A stretch of DNA of 53,276 bases from Streptomyces acidicola (GTDB taxonomy: Bacteria; Actinomycetota; Actinomycetes; Streptomycetales; Streptomycetaceae). Made by a program: the position numbers and the translations under genes. The notes below the pieces were generated by a model. It saw nothing but the letters and a program-made list of their open reading frames with translations. It had not been told where the DNA came from and did not search any database. Position 1 is the stretch's first letter, and each line of letters starts with the position of its first letter. The DNA lies in NCBI RefSeq assembly GCF_009377235.1, contig NZ_VMNX01000034.1:1-53276 (forward strand), given 5' to 3'. Below are positions 25,411 through 34,096 of this stretch, one piece after another.

Positions 25411-26120
25411 CGCATGCGAACGCCCCCTTGAACATCGAGGAACGCCGAAGGCTCGTCGAACGCTGCCGCAGCCGCCCGATCGCACACGTCGCCGCCGAGG
25501 TCGGCGTCTCCCGCGCCTGCCTGTCCAAGTCCAAGTGGAAAAACCGGTCTGGCACGTACGGCGAGGTCGGGCTACGGGACCGCTCCAGCGTCCCGCACTC
25601 CTCACCGACCCGGACCCCGCCCGAGGTCGTCGAACGGATCGAGCAACTGCGGCTGGACAACAAGTGGTCCGCCCGCAGGATCGCGCTCGAACTCGCGGAC
25701 CAGGGCGCGCAGATCAGCGAACGCACCGTGGGCCGGTGGCTGGCGCCCCTGTGCATCAACCACCGCCGGTTCCTCGACCCGAATGGGTCCACCGACCGCC
25801 CCCGTCGAAGCGGATCGTGGCCCGCTTCCCGGGTCACATGGTCCACCTGGACGTCAACAAGGTCGGACGCCGCCACCGCCGTGGCCTTCTTCAACCGCGC
25901 CCGCGCGTTCTTCACCGCCCACGGCATCCACTGGATCGTTCGCGTAGTTACGGACAGCGGCGCCAACTACCGGGCCGCAGCCTTCGTGCACTCCCTGATC
26001 TCGCGGGCTTCCCGCCACCAGCGGACCAAGCCCTACACGCCCCGGCACAACGGCAAGGTCGAGGGATACCAGCGCATCCTCGCCGAGGAACTCCTCTACG
26101 CCCGCCAGCGGACCTCTGAA
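25407..26120 (+). pseudogene. IS481-family transposase, internally deleted and frameshifted
   Basis: The first 130 codons from GTG 25407 are intact: an HTH (HVAAEVGVSRACLSK), GLRDRSSVPHSSPTRTPPEV and the homeodomain-like part. A second frame gives RIVARFPGHMVHLDVNKVGR with the first catalytic Asp. About 40 residues are then missing, and the first frame resumes with RVVTDSGANYRAAAF (second Asp) and TPRHNGKVEGYQRILAEELL (Glu region). Similarity stops at about 26120. It is not active. The GTG overlaps the efflux-gene stop. Confidence 0.75.
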
Positions 26121-26208
26121 TCAGAACGAGCCCGGGCAATCGCGGTCTGCCGGACGGGGTGGCGCGGCCTCATAGGCGGAGCCCCCGTCCGCACTGTCTG
26201 GAGGAGCC

Positions 26209-26631
26209 ATGACGAGTAGGTTCACCGAGTTGGTTGTCGATGTCGACTGCCACGATCCGGAGCGGCTCGCGGCCTTCTGGTGCGCGGTCCTGGACTTCAA
26301 GGTGATCGACCGGAGCGAGGACAAGGTCGAGATCGGCTCCTGGGAGCCGAGCGTCGAGGAGGTCCGGGCCCGCCAGATGCCGCCCACCCTGGTGTTCACC
26401 CGGGTACCCGAGGGCAAGACCGTGAAGAACCGGCTCCACCTCGACGTCAGCCCGATCGACGGCAGTACCGACGACGAGGTGGCCAGGCTGCTCGGCCTCG
26501 GCGCCGCCAAAGTGGACGTGGGACAGGGCCCCGGCCGGAGCTGGGTGGTCATGGCCGATCCCGAGGGCAACGAGTTCGACGTTCTGCGCACCCTGGCACC
26601 GTCCAACTACATGATCGGGCCCAAGGGGTAG
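26209..26631 (+). CDS. VOC/glyoxalase-like family protein
   Basis: 140 aa from ATG 26209, with GGAG just before it. Two beta-alpha-beta-beta-beta units are visible. The first begins TELVVDVDCHDPERLAAFWC; the second contains NRLHLDVSPIDGSTDDEVAR and ends in WVVMADPEGNEFDVLR, the typical DPEGNEF end of actinobacterial VOC proteins. The metal ligand set is incomplete by eye, so a binding or resistance role is as likely as catalysis. It is isolated among transposon remnants. Confidence 0.8.
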   Translation: MTSRFTELVVDVDCHDPERLAAFWCAVLDFKVIDRSEDKVEIGSWEPSVEEVRARQMPPTLVFTRVPEGKTVKNRLHLDVSPIDGSTDDEVARLLGLGAAKVDVGQGPGRSWVVMADPEGNEFDVLRTLAPSNYMIGPKG

Positions 26632-26880
26632 TGGTCGTAGGCGGTCAGTGAGCGCAGGACGGGCTGTCCTCGCTGGTCATTGCGCCAGATGACGGTGGTC
26701 AGCGTGAGGATGCGCTGCATGACGCGGGCGACGACGCCGACGGGTGTGCGGCGGTGTTGCCGTTCCGGGTCGAGCCGGCCCCTGAAGGTCTCGTTGACGG
26801 ACTCGATAACCTGCCGCAGCGGTTTGAACAACTCGGCTCCGGGCCGCTCCGGTTCACCCACAAGGAGTTCGTCAACGCAT
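26607..26880 (-). pseudogene. C-terminal remnant of an IS982-like transposase
   Basis: The minus strand reads ELFKPLRQVIESVNETFRGR, LDPERQHRRTPVGVVARVMQ and RILTLTTVIWRNDQRGQPVL to RSLTAYDH. This is the end of IS982-type transposases (RxxIETVxxxLKxxLxLExH ... SLxAYDH). Upstream sequence in the frame is unrelated. The fragment overlaps the last codons of the VOC gene. Confidence 0.6.
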
Positions 26881-27086
26881 GATGTCGGCTCAGCTCGGGG
26901 ACGGTGCGGGGCAGGCTGCGCCGCATCGGTCGGCTGTGGGACCGCGGGCGCACGGGCCCGTCGCTCCCCCTCCGGTGGCGACGGGCCTGAGCCTGTGTCA
27001 GCGGGAGAAGGCGTCCGTGATGGGCACGCCTGGGTAACGCTCCCGTCCGGCCTCGGACTGGTCGGCGCGCATGCTGAGGTGTCGCG

Positions 27087-27330
27087 TTGGCGATCGGAGC
27101 GCTGGTGACCGAGCGGGCCTGCGAGCTCCCGGCCGCCGGCGTCACGCTGCGGGGAGTGGTGGGCGGCCATCGCCTCCGAACTGGCCGGGCACGTCGTCGC
27201 CTTCGGCTACGACGCCGATTCCGGCTGACTCACGGTGTGTCCGGAGTGGGCGGCTTGGCGACGAAGGTCCGACTGGAGCAGGCCCACGTCATCTCAGCCG
27301 CCAACTGGTCGGCGGTCTGTGCGGGGCCCA
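27087..27330 (+). pseudogene. DUF721/DciA-like protein remnant with several lesions
   Basis: Three frames together read ERACELPAAGVTLR, then WWAAIASELAGHVVAFGYDA DSG (in two blocks), a TGA, LTVCPEWAAW, and after another shift ATKVRLEQAHVISAAN. This pattern (WxxIxxxLAxHxxxxxYD...LTVxxxSxAWxxxLxxxxxxI) is the DUF721 core found in DciA replication proteins and in Streptomyces mobile elements. At least one stop and two frameshifts make it dead. Confidence 0.55.
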
Positions 27331-27405
27331 AGCACTCCTACCGGCCCAAGACCTCGGCCATCCTGGAACCCTGCCGACAACGGACCACGGGAAAGGGGCC
27401 CAACG

Positions 27406-27531
27406 GTGAACTGCCCGAACTGCGGAGGTCAAGCACGGCAAGCTCCGGACGGCTCCTGGTACTGCCCCCAATGCGGGCCCATCTCCGGCAGCGCCCCCGG
27501 ACCGACCGGGTCGATAGGGTGCTGGTCATGA
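27406..27531 (+). CDS. 41-aa zinc-ribbon peptide
   Basis: Starts at GTG 27406 with GAAAGGGG upstream. It encodes CPNCGG and YCPQCG separated by 12 residues, a minimal zinc ribbon, followed by a Gly/Pro tail. The stop overlaps the ATG of the next small protein (ATGA), so both are expressed together. Function unknown. Confidence 0.5.
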   Translation: MNCPNCGGQARQAPDGSWYCPQCGPISGSAPGPTGSIGCWS

Positions 27532-27773
27532 CGCCCGATGAACAGCACACGCCGCCGGTGGCGTTTCTGGACTCGCAGGAGATCACGACGACGGAATGCC
27601 GGAGGTGCGGCACGGAGGTCTCGGGTGTGAATGGGCGCTATGCCTGTGGGATCTGTGGGTGGGCTAATCACTGGTCGGAAGGGCACAACGAGTTGCCGAC
27701 AGCGGACCAGGACGTGGACGCGGACCGAGCGGCGGGACCCGCCATGGAGAAGGCTGCGGGCCGGAAGAAGTGA
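27528..27773 (+). CDS. Small zinc-ribbon protein coupled to the preceding peptide
   Basis: 81 aa from ATG 27528. ECRRCG and ACGICGWANHWSEGHN provide two CxxC pairs; the tail is acidic, then basic (AGRKK). It is translationally coupled to the 41-aa zinc-ribbon ORF. No named family is recognised; small DNA/RNA-binding or regulatory roles are possible. Confidence 0.55.
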   Translation: MTPDEQHTPPVAFLDSQEITTTECRRCGTEVSGVNGRYACGICGWANHWSEGHNELPTADQDVDADRAAGPAMEKAAGRKK

Positions 27774-27927
27774 GGACGCACCCCGGCCCGCGGTCACATC
27801 TCGCCGCTCTACGGGCGGAGTCGGCAGTCGGGGCAGTGGCCCGGGTCTACCCGTCGAAGCGCACGGCGCTGGCTGGGCCGACGGCCAGCTCGTCGACCGC
27901 CGCCCTGATGGGCGGCGGTTCACAAAC

Positions 27928-28296
27928 TCAGCCGGCCAAAGTGCCCTGGTGGAAGTACATCCGCCAGCCCGTCTCCGTCAGCCGCCACAAGGAGCTCCGC
28001 CATGCCCGGCGGCCTTGGTTGTCGGCGAAGTACGTCAGGTGAACGATGCCGGGGGCAAGGACGGCTCCGGTCACTTCGCTGACCTTGACCGGAGACTCCG
28101 GGGAGACGCTACCGCCACTTGTCACAGTGAGGATCGACTCCACGTCCCACCTGCGTCCGGAAGCCCCGATCTCAGTGAACTCCGGGTCCAGGAGCTCCAG
28201 GACACGAGCCGGGGAAGCTCGCACCTCAGGATCGAGGAGCCGCATCTCGCCGGCAATGGCCGCCTGCACGGCCAATTCCCGCTCATCATCCGCCAT
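27928..28296 (-). CDS. DUF4440/NTF2-like small protein
   Basis: 122 aa from ATG 28296. The pattern ERELAVQAAIAGEMRLLDPE, LLDPEFTEIGASGRRWDVES, VHLTYFA and WRSSLWRLTETGWRMYFHQG TL (last block split) is typical of DUF4440 NTF2-fold proteins. Such proteins are often small isomerases or binding proteins without a fixed function. It is monocistronic and convergent with the zinc-ribbon pair. Confidence 0.8.
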   Translation of the reverse strand: MADDERELAVQAAIAGEMRLLDPEVRASPARVLELLDPEFTEIGASGRRWDVESILTVTSGGSVSPESPVKVSEVTGAVLAPGIVHLTYFADNQGRRAWRSSLWRLTETGWRMYFHQGTLAG

Positions 28297-28969
28297 GCAG
28301 GAACCCTACGGACGCCGCACCTCAGCGAACAGCGAATTGTTCACACGACGCCGCGGCGGCCCGCGGCAGGGGCAATGTGTCCCGACTGTGGGAGCAGCTC
28401 GAACCGGATGCACAGCTCACAGCCTCGAGGGGCGGTTTGGGGGAGGGGAGCCCGCCTGAACTGCGCTCCTTCGAGTCAGTTGAGGCCGCCGCAGATGTTG
28501 TGAGAACGCCTACGGGCGCCTGGCGGATGGGGCGTCACGGACGTTCATGATCTTGAGGAGCCCCTGAGCGCTCTCGCAGCCGTCTTCAGGGACGCCCTAC
28601 GTGGACATGGAGCAGGCGTGGATCGCGCGCATATGAGTCCGTCGGGACCGCGCGATCACGGTTAGGCGGGTGGCGCGACGATCGCTGCCTGGCGCAGTGG
28701 CTGTTGTCGTTCCGGGGCGTTGGTCGAACAGGAGTCTCGATCGGGTGACTGTGGCGGGTGCCGCGCAGAGCAGGGCCTTTCGGCAGCTCGCAGGCCGTCC
28801 AGGCCAATAGGCTGTCCAGGAGGCCCTGCTGCCCCTCTCTTATGCTCCCGCCGTACCGAGCGCGACAATTGCTGCGGCGTGTCTGACGAGCCTTCGGGCG
28901 GAGCGTCCCTCTTGCCGTCAGCGGAAACCCGTTCGACGGGCCGGGCCGGAATTGTCATGATGCGCAGTC
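28297..28969. other. Gene-free region with a 10-bp inverted repeat
   Basis: No frame here shows family features. AGCAGGGCCT (28769-28778) and AGGCCCTGCT (28821-28830) are exact inverted repeats with a 42-nt loop. The last 100 bp presumably hold the promoter of the next gene. Confidence 0.4.
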
Positions 28970-29680
28970 GTGACGACTCCCAAGCAGCTCCTGGTCCCGG
29001 CCGCCGCCCGCAACAACGCCGAGTGGTGCGCAGCGATGAGCCGATCGCACGGCTTGGCAGGCGAGTTCGGGCCACAGGCTTGGGCCGCTCCGTCTCGCAC
29101 GCCGCTTCGCTACCCCGACGCGGTGACTCTGGTGCCTGGCGCCGACCCGGCCGTGCTGGCGGCCCGGATCGACACCGCCGCACCCGGTGCCTCCGTCAAG
29201 GACAGCTTTACCGACCTCGACCTGACGGAGTTCGGCTTCCAGGTGTTGTTCGAGGCGCAGTGGATCCACCGCCCGGCAAGTGCGCCCGCCATTGCGTCAG
29301 ATATTTCCTGGGACGTGGCAGGCGATCCGGACTCATTGCGCGCCTGGGCGCTCGCCTGGGATGACGGCGACGGCAACGCGGACCTCTTCCGGACCGAACT
29401 ACTCGACGACCCCGCCACCTTCGTGCTCGCCGGACAGTCAGTCGACGGCCGAGTGGTCGCCGGAGCGGTCGCGAGCCGCAGCGACCAAGTGGTCGGAATC
29501 TCCAACGTCTTCGCGCTGGACGGTGGCCTTGACCTGGCCTGGCCGGTCGTACTGGACGCGGTACACCAGCTGTTCCCCACCCTGCCGGCGGTCGGCTACG
29601 AGCAGGGCGAGGACCTGGCGGCCGCCGTCCGCCATGGCTTCGAGCCGGTCGGTCCGCTGCGGATCTGGCTGTACGGCTAG
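28970..29680 (+). CDS. Hypothetical protein with a possible GNAT-like C-terminal half
   Basis: 236 aa from GTG 28970. The second half (FVLAGQSVDGRVVAGAVASR, SDQVVGISNVFA, AVRHGFEPVGPLRIWL) has the strand order and closing GFEPVGPLRIW typical of GNAT acyltransferase folds. The acetyl-CoA-binding Q/RxxGxG/A loop is not evident, so it may be degenerate. The N-terminal half resembles nothing I recognise. No operon partner. Confidence 0.6.
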   Translation: MTTPKQLLVPAAARNNAEWCAAMSRSHGLAGEFGPQAWAAPSRTPLRYPDAVTLVPGADPAVLAARIDTAAPGASVKDSFTDLDLTEFGFQVLFEAQWIHRPASAPAIASDISWDVAGDPDSLRAWALAWDDGDGNADLFRTELLDDPATFVLAGQSVDGRVVAGAVASRSDQVVGISNVFALDGGLDLAWPVVLDAVHQLFPTLPAVGYEQGEDLAAAVRHGFEPVGPLRIWLYG

Positions 29681-29934
29681 CAGCCAGACCGGCTCCAGGA
29701 CTGCCCGAGCCTCCCATTTCTCTTGACCTGACCCGGAAACTGCCACCTTCGGTGAGAATCTGGACGCAGCCATCTCACCGTCCTGGCACAGCCCAGCTCA
29801 GGATGGATCTGCTGCGCTGCCAGGTCCGCCAGTCGGCGGGCCGGGCCGAGGACCCGTCCACGGTCGAGGCAGAACCCGGCCTCTTCACCCTCACACCGGA
29901 ACGGACGTCACCTCCCGGACCGCCCTTTCAGAGG

Positions 29935-30522
29935 TCACTCTCCGGCCTGTCGCTGGCGCAGCAACTCGGCTGCGATCGAGTATGGCGGTGCCGCAGCCTG
30001 GGAGCGGGCGGCATGCTCGACGATCGCGTCCTGGACAAAGCGGTCGTCGGCGGGTCGGGGGTATGTGGCGTAGATCGGCTGGAGCACCGCGGCGTCGAGG
30101 TCGGTGAAGAGGCCGGCGTCGGTGAAGACACCTTTGTGGGTCAGGTAGGTCAGCAGTCCGCGCCGGTCGGCAATGCCCAGGGAGGAGTGCAGGGCAATCG
30201 CTTCCCACACCCGGTCGACGTCCGCTGCGGCGATGCCGTGCTCGGTCAGCACGGATGCCGCCAGATCGGCGCCTTCCACTTCGAACCGGGCCTGGCCGGC
30301 CGCGAAGGTGCCCAGCCCCAGATCGTGCATCACGCAGGCGGCGAAGAGCAGGTTCTCGTCGTAAGCCGCGTCGTTCAGGCAGCCTTCCTGCTCGGCCAAC
30401 AGGCGGGCGAACAGGAAGCTGCGGAAGCTGTGGTTGGCGATCGGCGTGCTCTCCGACTTCTGTACGAGGGCGAGGCTCGCGTCGACCAGTGGCCCCGTGG
30501 GCAGGGCGAGTATGTCGTTCAT
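29935..30522 (-). CDS. HD-domain phosphohydrolase/hydratase-like protein
   Basis: 195 aa from ATG 30522. The HD metal motif is split as usual: His in NHSFRSFLFARLLAE and HD in CVMHDLGLG, followed by a later His in EAIALHSSLG. Length and pattern are like the small HD proteins related to cyanamide hydratase (Ddi1-like) and nucleotide hydrolases. Substrate unknown; monocistronic. Confidence 0.8.
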   Translation of the reverse strand: MNDILALPTGPLVDASLALVQKSESTPIANHSFRSFLFARLLAEQEGCLNDAAYDENLLFAACVMHDLGLGTFAAGQARFEVEGADLAASVLTEHGIAAADVDRVWEAIALHSSLGIADRRGLLTYLTHKGVFTDAGLFTDLDAAVLQPIYATYPRPADDRFVQDAIVEHAARSQAAAPPYSIAAELLRQRQAGE

Positions 30523-30789
30523 GCCCCGAACGTACGAGGGCGGAGCAAGAACGAGAAGAGGCCCGAGTGCCGTGCATCGCCAGGATCGGGTCAGGACTTC
30601 TACGAGTTGATCAGCACCAGGTGGTGGTCCTCGTCCTGTCCGGTGTGCCGGCGATTCTCAGTGACGTGTGAGTGATCGAGCCCAGAGAACGCACCGCGCC
30701 TCGTCCTTGGTGGACGGCGTCTCGCGGCACAGCGGCACCGCTTCTGCTGGTGTGAAGGAAGGTACGTCTGGCAGCTTTGGCCGGTGGCT

Positions 30790-31707
30790 TCAGCGGGCGG
30801 CCCGGGCCGGGCGGTACCGGCTACGGAAGGTGGCTGGTGTGGTGCCGGCGCGCTGGATGAAGTATTTGACGAAGTTGCTGGTGTCGAGGAAGCCGAGGCG
30901 GGCCCCGATGCTCGCGACGGGTTCGTCGCCGTGGGCGAGGAGGCGTTTGGCCTCCAGCACGACGCGACGGTCGATGAACTCCTTGGCGCCGACGCCGACA
31001 GCGGCGAGCGCAGCCCGGGTCAGGGTGCGCGGCGAGTATCCGAGGGCGCGTGCGTAGTGTCCGACATCGCGGGCCCGGGTGAAGTCGGTTTCGACGGCGG
31101 CGCGGAAGCGCTGGAAGGTTTCCGTGTGCTCGGCGGGCAGGGTGCCCACGGGTGCGGTCAAGTGGGTCAGGCGCAGCAGGAGCACGGCTAGCAGCCGCTG
31201 GAGGATGGCAGAGCGGGTGGGGGTCGCCATGTGGGTGGTGCCGTATTCGTGGGCGAGGTGGTCGAGGGCCCGGTGCAGGGCGGGGGCGTCCTCGCCGGTG
31301 ATCTGCCACAGGGTGGATCCGAAGGGGTCGTCGAGGTGGACATCGGTGGCGGTGGCGGGGTCGAGGAAGTCGGGCTGGAACAGCACCACAGTGCCGGTCG
31401 CCGCGCTGAGGTCGCCGAAGCGCTGTACCTGGCCGGGGCGGACCCACAACCAGGTGCTGTCGGTGACGGCGTAGTCGGCGAAGTCGACCATGTGCCACAG
31501 CAGCCCCTGTTCCACTGTGAGGAGCAGGTGGAAATCCGGGCGCTGCGCGCGGCCGGCTCCCTCGGCGTCCTGTGCGCCTTCCACCCCGCCGTGGCTGTGC
31601 ATGCGGCGGCGCAGTTCGGCGATCGGCATCACTTCGATACCGACCGCGCCGGCCGCCGGCGGGACGTACTGGATCTCAGGGATCGCTTCGTGTCCATTTT
31701 TCACCAC
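30790..31707 (-). CDS. AraC-family transcriptional regulator
   Basis: 305 aa from GTG 31707 (a second GTG follows directly). The N-terminal cupin-like sensor domain includes TWLWVRPGQVQRFGDLSAA. The C-terminal double HTH spans about 205-300 (VGHYARALGYSPRTLTRAAL, then VASIGARLGFLDTSNFVKYF). It is divergent from the DsbA/oxidoreductase operon across 140 bp with a 10-bp inverted repeat, so it most likely controls that operon. Confidence 0.85.
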   Translation of the reverse strand: MVKNGHEAIPEIQYVPPAAGAVGIEVMPIAELRRRMHSHGGVEGAQDAEGAGRAQRPDFHLLLTVEQGLLWHMVDFADYAVTDSTWLWVRPGQVQRFGDLSAATGTVVLFQPDFLDPATATDVHLDDPFGSTLWQITGEDAPALHRALDHLAHEYGTTHMATPTRSAILQRLLAVLLLRLTHLTAPVGTLPAEHTETFQRFRAAVETDFTRARDVGHYARALGYSPRTLTRAALAAVGVGAKEFIDRRVVLEAKRLLAHGDEPVASIGARLGFLDTSNFVKYFIQRAGTTPATFRSRYRPARAAR

Positions 31708-31756
31708 GACGAGACCTCACCGTACCTGGGCGGAACCTTTCGCGGCTCCTACGTTT

Positions 31757-31825
31757 GAAGTCAGTCGAGAGCATATGCGGCGGCAAGGACGTCGCAGCTC
31801 CCGGCCGATATCGATGACTGACTTC
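31757..31825. promoter_or_regulatory. Inverted GAAGTCAGTC boxes in the AraC/DsbA divergent promoter
   Basis: GAAGTCAGTC (31757-31766) and GACTGACTTC (31816-31825) are exact inverted repeats 49 bp apart, between AraC and the DsbA-family gene. They share GACTGACT with the TetR/NmrA promoter at 15.5 kb. Operator function is inferred. Confidence 0.5.
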
Positions 31826-31847
31826 TACCAATGACAGGAGGCCCCGA

Positions 31848-32495
31848 ATGACAGACCGTATCCGTCTGACGTACGCGTTCGACGCCTACTGCGGCTGGTG
31901 CTACGGCTTGGGCCCGGCGTTGCGGCAGTTCGCCGACGACAACGCGGACCGTATCGCTATCGATCTGCGGGTGTTGTCCGGGGGTCTCTTCTCCGGCCCG
32001 CGCGCCCTGCCCGTGGCGGGGTACCCGCACATCCCAGCGGCCAACCAGCGCATCGCCGCCGCCACCGGGGTCACCTTCGGTGAGGGCTATCAGCACGCCC
32101 TGGCCAAGGGGACCGTGGTGATGGACTCCACCGACGCCGCCACCGGCCTGGTCGCGCTGCGCCGCCAGGCTCCCGGACGCATCCTGGAACTGGCGAGCGC
32201 CCTCCAGCGCGCCTGGTACATCGACGGCCACAGCCTCTCCGACCTCGATGTGTACCGGTCCATCGCCGCCGGGCACGGCCTCGACGCCAACGCCGTCGCG
32301 GAAGCCTTCCTCGACCCGGCCACCCGCGCCGAAGCCGAAGGCGGCTTCAGGGAACTGCGCCGGCTCGGCGTCGATGCCTACCCGACCCTGCTCCTGCACA
32401 CCCCCACGGGCACTCACCGCCTCGGTGGACCGCTTTCCAGCGCTCTCCAGCTCACCGAGGCCCTCGACCGGCGCATGGCCCCCACCTCCGCCTGA
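31848..32495 (+). CDS. DsbA-family thioredoxin-fold protein
   Basis: 215 aa from ATG 31848, with AGGAGG upstream. The thioredoxin-fold active site CGWC lies in FDAYCGWCYGLGPALRQFAD. An inserted helical domain follows, and the C-terminal part GVDAYPTLLLHTPTG carries the cis-Pro. There is no signal peptide, so it is cytoplasmic, like FrnE/DsbA-type oxidoreductases. It is the first gene of an operon with a NAD(P)-binding protein, under a divergent AraC regulator; an oxidative or electrophile response is plausible. Confidence 0.85.
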   Translation: MTDRIRLTYAFDAYCGWCYGLGPALRQFADDNADRIAIDLRVLSGGLFSGPRALPVAGYPHIPAANQRIAAATGVTFGEGYQHALAKGTVVMDSTDAATGLVALRRQAPGRILELASALQRAWYIDGHSLSDLDVYRSIAAGHGLDANAVAEAFLDPATRAEAEGGFRELRRLGVDAYPTLLLHTPTGTHRLGGPLSSALQLTEALDRRMAPTSA

Positions 32496-32548
32496 CCGCC
32501 CAGAACCACCACGACAGATCACAAAAGATCACAAAGGAAAGCACTGCC

Positions 32549-33199
32549 ATGACGAACATTGCTGTCTTCGGCGCCAACGGCACCATCGGCTCCGCCATCG
32601 TCCGCGAGGCCCTCGACCGCGGCCACACCGTCACCGCCGTCGTCCGAGACCCTGCCAAGGTCACCGAACGCCACGCGAACCTGACCGTCACCACCGGCGA
32701 CATCCTCGACGCCCAGTTGGTCGCCGCCGCCGCGAAGGGCCACGACGTCGTCGTCAGTGCTGTCGGCGGCGGTGACGGCCCCGGCCACATCGCCACCATC
32801 AAGCCTGCCGCTGTCGCCCTCACCGAAGGACTGCGGACTCTCGGCGGGCAGGCGCCCCGCCTGATCACCGTCGGCGGCGCCGGCTCCCTGCGCACCCCCG
32901 ACGGCAAGCAGGTGTGGGACGCCCCGGGTCTGCCCGAGTTCCTGCTGCAGATCATGCACGCCCACGGCGACGCCCTCGACTACTACCGGACCGTCACCGA
33001 CGTCGACTGGACCAACATCAGCCCAGCGGCCATGATCGAGCCCGGCACCCGCACCGGCAGCTACCGCACCGCCCTGGACGACCTGATCACCGACGACGAC
33101 GGCAACAGCACCATCACCGTGGAGGACTACGCGGTGGCCCTCCTCGACGAAATCGAGCAGCCCAGCCACCGTCGGCAGCGCTTCACCGTCGGTTACTGA
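32549..33199 (+). CDS. NAD(P)-binding oxidoreductase (atypical SDR, YwnB-like)
   Basis: 216 aa from ATG 32549. The Rossmann motif FGANGTIGSAIVREALDRGH is at residues 7-26, with VVRDP after strand 2. VSAVGGG, ITVGGAGSL and FTVGY match the small NAD(P)H-binding family (PF13460) near YwnB/NmrA. It lies 53 bp after the DsbA-like gene and ends before a strong bidirectional terminator. It probably reduces or senses an oxidised small molecule. Confidence 0.85.
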   Translation: MTNIAVFGANGTIGSAIVREALDRGHTVTAVVRDPAKVTERHANLTVTTGDILDAQLVAAAAKGHDVVVSAVGGGDGPGHIATIKPAAVALTEGLRTLGGQAPRLITVGGAGSLRTPDGKQVWDAPGLPEFLLQIMHAHGDALDYYRTVTDVDWTNISPAAMIEPGTRTGSYRTALDDLITDDDGNSTITVEDYAVALLDEIEQPSHRRQRFTVGY

Positions 33200-33310
33200 C
33201 CGACAGGCGCACCGGCTTTTCGGCCCGCCGCGACAAGGCAGGGCCCCGCGGCGGCCCCGGAGAAGGTCACGTGCACCAGGGCGGCACAACGACCCCGGCC
33301 CGTACGACGC

Positions 33311-33355
33311 CGACAGCCGCCGTCCGGTCAACAGGGGACCGGACGACGGCTGTCG
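33311..33355. terminator. Strong bidirectional hairpin terminator
   Basis: A 19-bp stem (CGACAGCCGCCGTCCGGTC at 33311-33329 pairing with 33337-33355, one mismatch) with a 7-nt loop lies between two convergent genes. It separates the accessory region from the candidate biosynthetic cluster. Confidence 0.75.
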
Positions 33356-33409
33356 TGGAGTGCGGTGCCGGTGCAAGCGGCTTCCGCGAGGCGCTGTGGA
33401 GGGCTGGTG

Positions 33410-33832
33410 TCACGCCCTGCCGGAGCGGGACCGCCAACGCAGCAGGGCCAGGGCGATCAGGCCGCAGACCGCGCCCTGCGCGGCGTTGAAGACCAGGATG
33501 CCGATCATGCCGGGTACTGGGGGCACCTCGGCGTCGTCCAGGAACGGCTGGAGTGAGAGGTTCAGCAGGAGTGCCAGGACGCCGTAGGCCACGCCGACGA
33601 ACGCCAGCGACTCGACCGGGCGGGGGAAGCGGCGCACCACGGCGGTGCCGATCCACACGACGATGATCAGCGCGGTGAGGATCAGCGGCCCCACCGGTTT
33701 CTTGAGAGGTCCGTCGTCGTACGCCCCGACGATGCTCAGGATCGGGCGCAGGAGCGAGAAGGCGCCCAGCGCGATGATCGTGGCCCATGGCAGTTCGCGC
33801 AGATCACTCAGGGTCGTCTCCTTGATCGCCAT
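33410..33832 (-). CDS. Hypothetical four-helix membrane protein
   Basis: 140 aa from ATG 33832. Four hydrophobic segments are visible (WATIIALGAFSLLRPILSI, VGPLILTALIIVVWIGTAV, VESLAFVGVAYGVLALLLN, MIGILVFNAAQGAVCGLIAL). It ends in a basic tail. I do not recognise the family. Its upstream region carries the PadR-like operator at 33908-33924, which it shares with the ligase operon promoter, so it may belong to the cluster regulon. Confidence 0.65.
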   Translation of the reverse strand: MAIKETTLSDLRELPWATIIALGAFSLLRPILSIVGAYDDGPLKKPVGPLILTALIIVVWIGTAVVRRFPRPVESLAFVGVAYGVLALLLNLSLQPFLDDAEVPPVPGMIGILVFNAAQGAVCGLIALALLRWRSRSGRA

Positions 33833-33907
33833 GCGTCTGTTCCCCTTTCTGGCGCGTGGTCGAGGCGCCGTGCCGGCGCCCGTCCTGATCGGCCGCCCCG
33901 CTACGAA

Positions 33908-33928
33908 ATATAGACAGTCTACATGTAG
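33908..33928. promoter_or_regulatory. PadR-type operator copy 1, upstream of the ligase operon
   Basis: ATATAGACAGTCTACAT (33908-33924) matches 13 of 17 positions of the site overlapping the PadR start (44261-44277) and continues into the palindrome CTACATGTAG (33919-33928). It lies between the divergent membrane-protein gene and the AsnB-like gene. Confidence 0.6.
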
Positions 33929-34096
33929 GGAAGCAACGTGGTCATGGCGACCGGATCCGGCACCGGGCGCTTCAGCGGCCCACGATCCGACCTCGAGACC
34001 TCGCCGGAAGCGTGAGAGGCCGATCCGGTGCCGGCCCCCGTCGGCACCGGCAAGGGCAGTGTGCGCACCCGTGGACGGACGTCGGAGGGCGATGAC

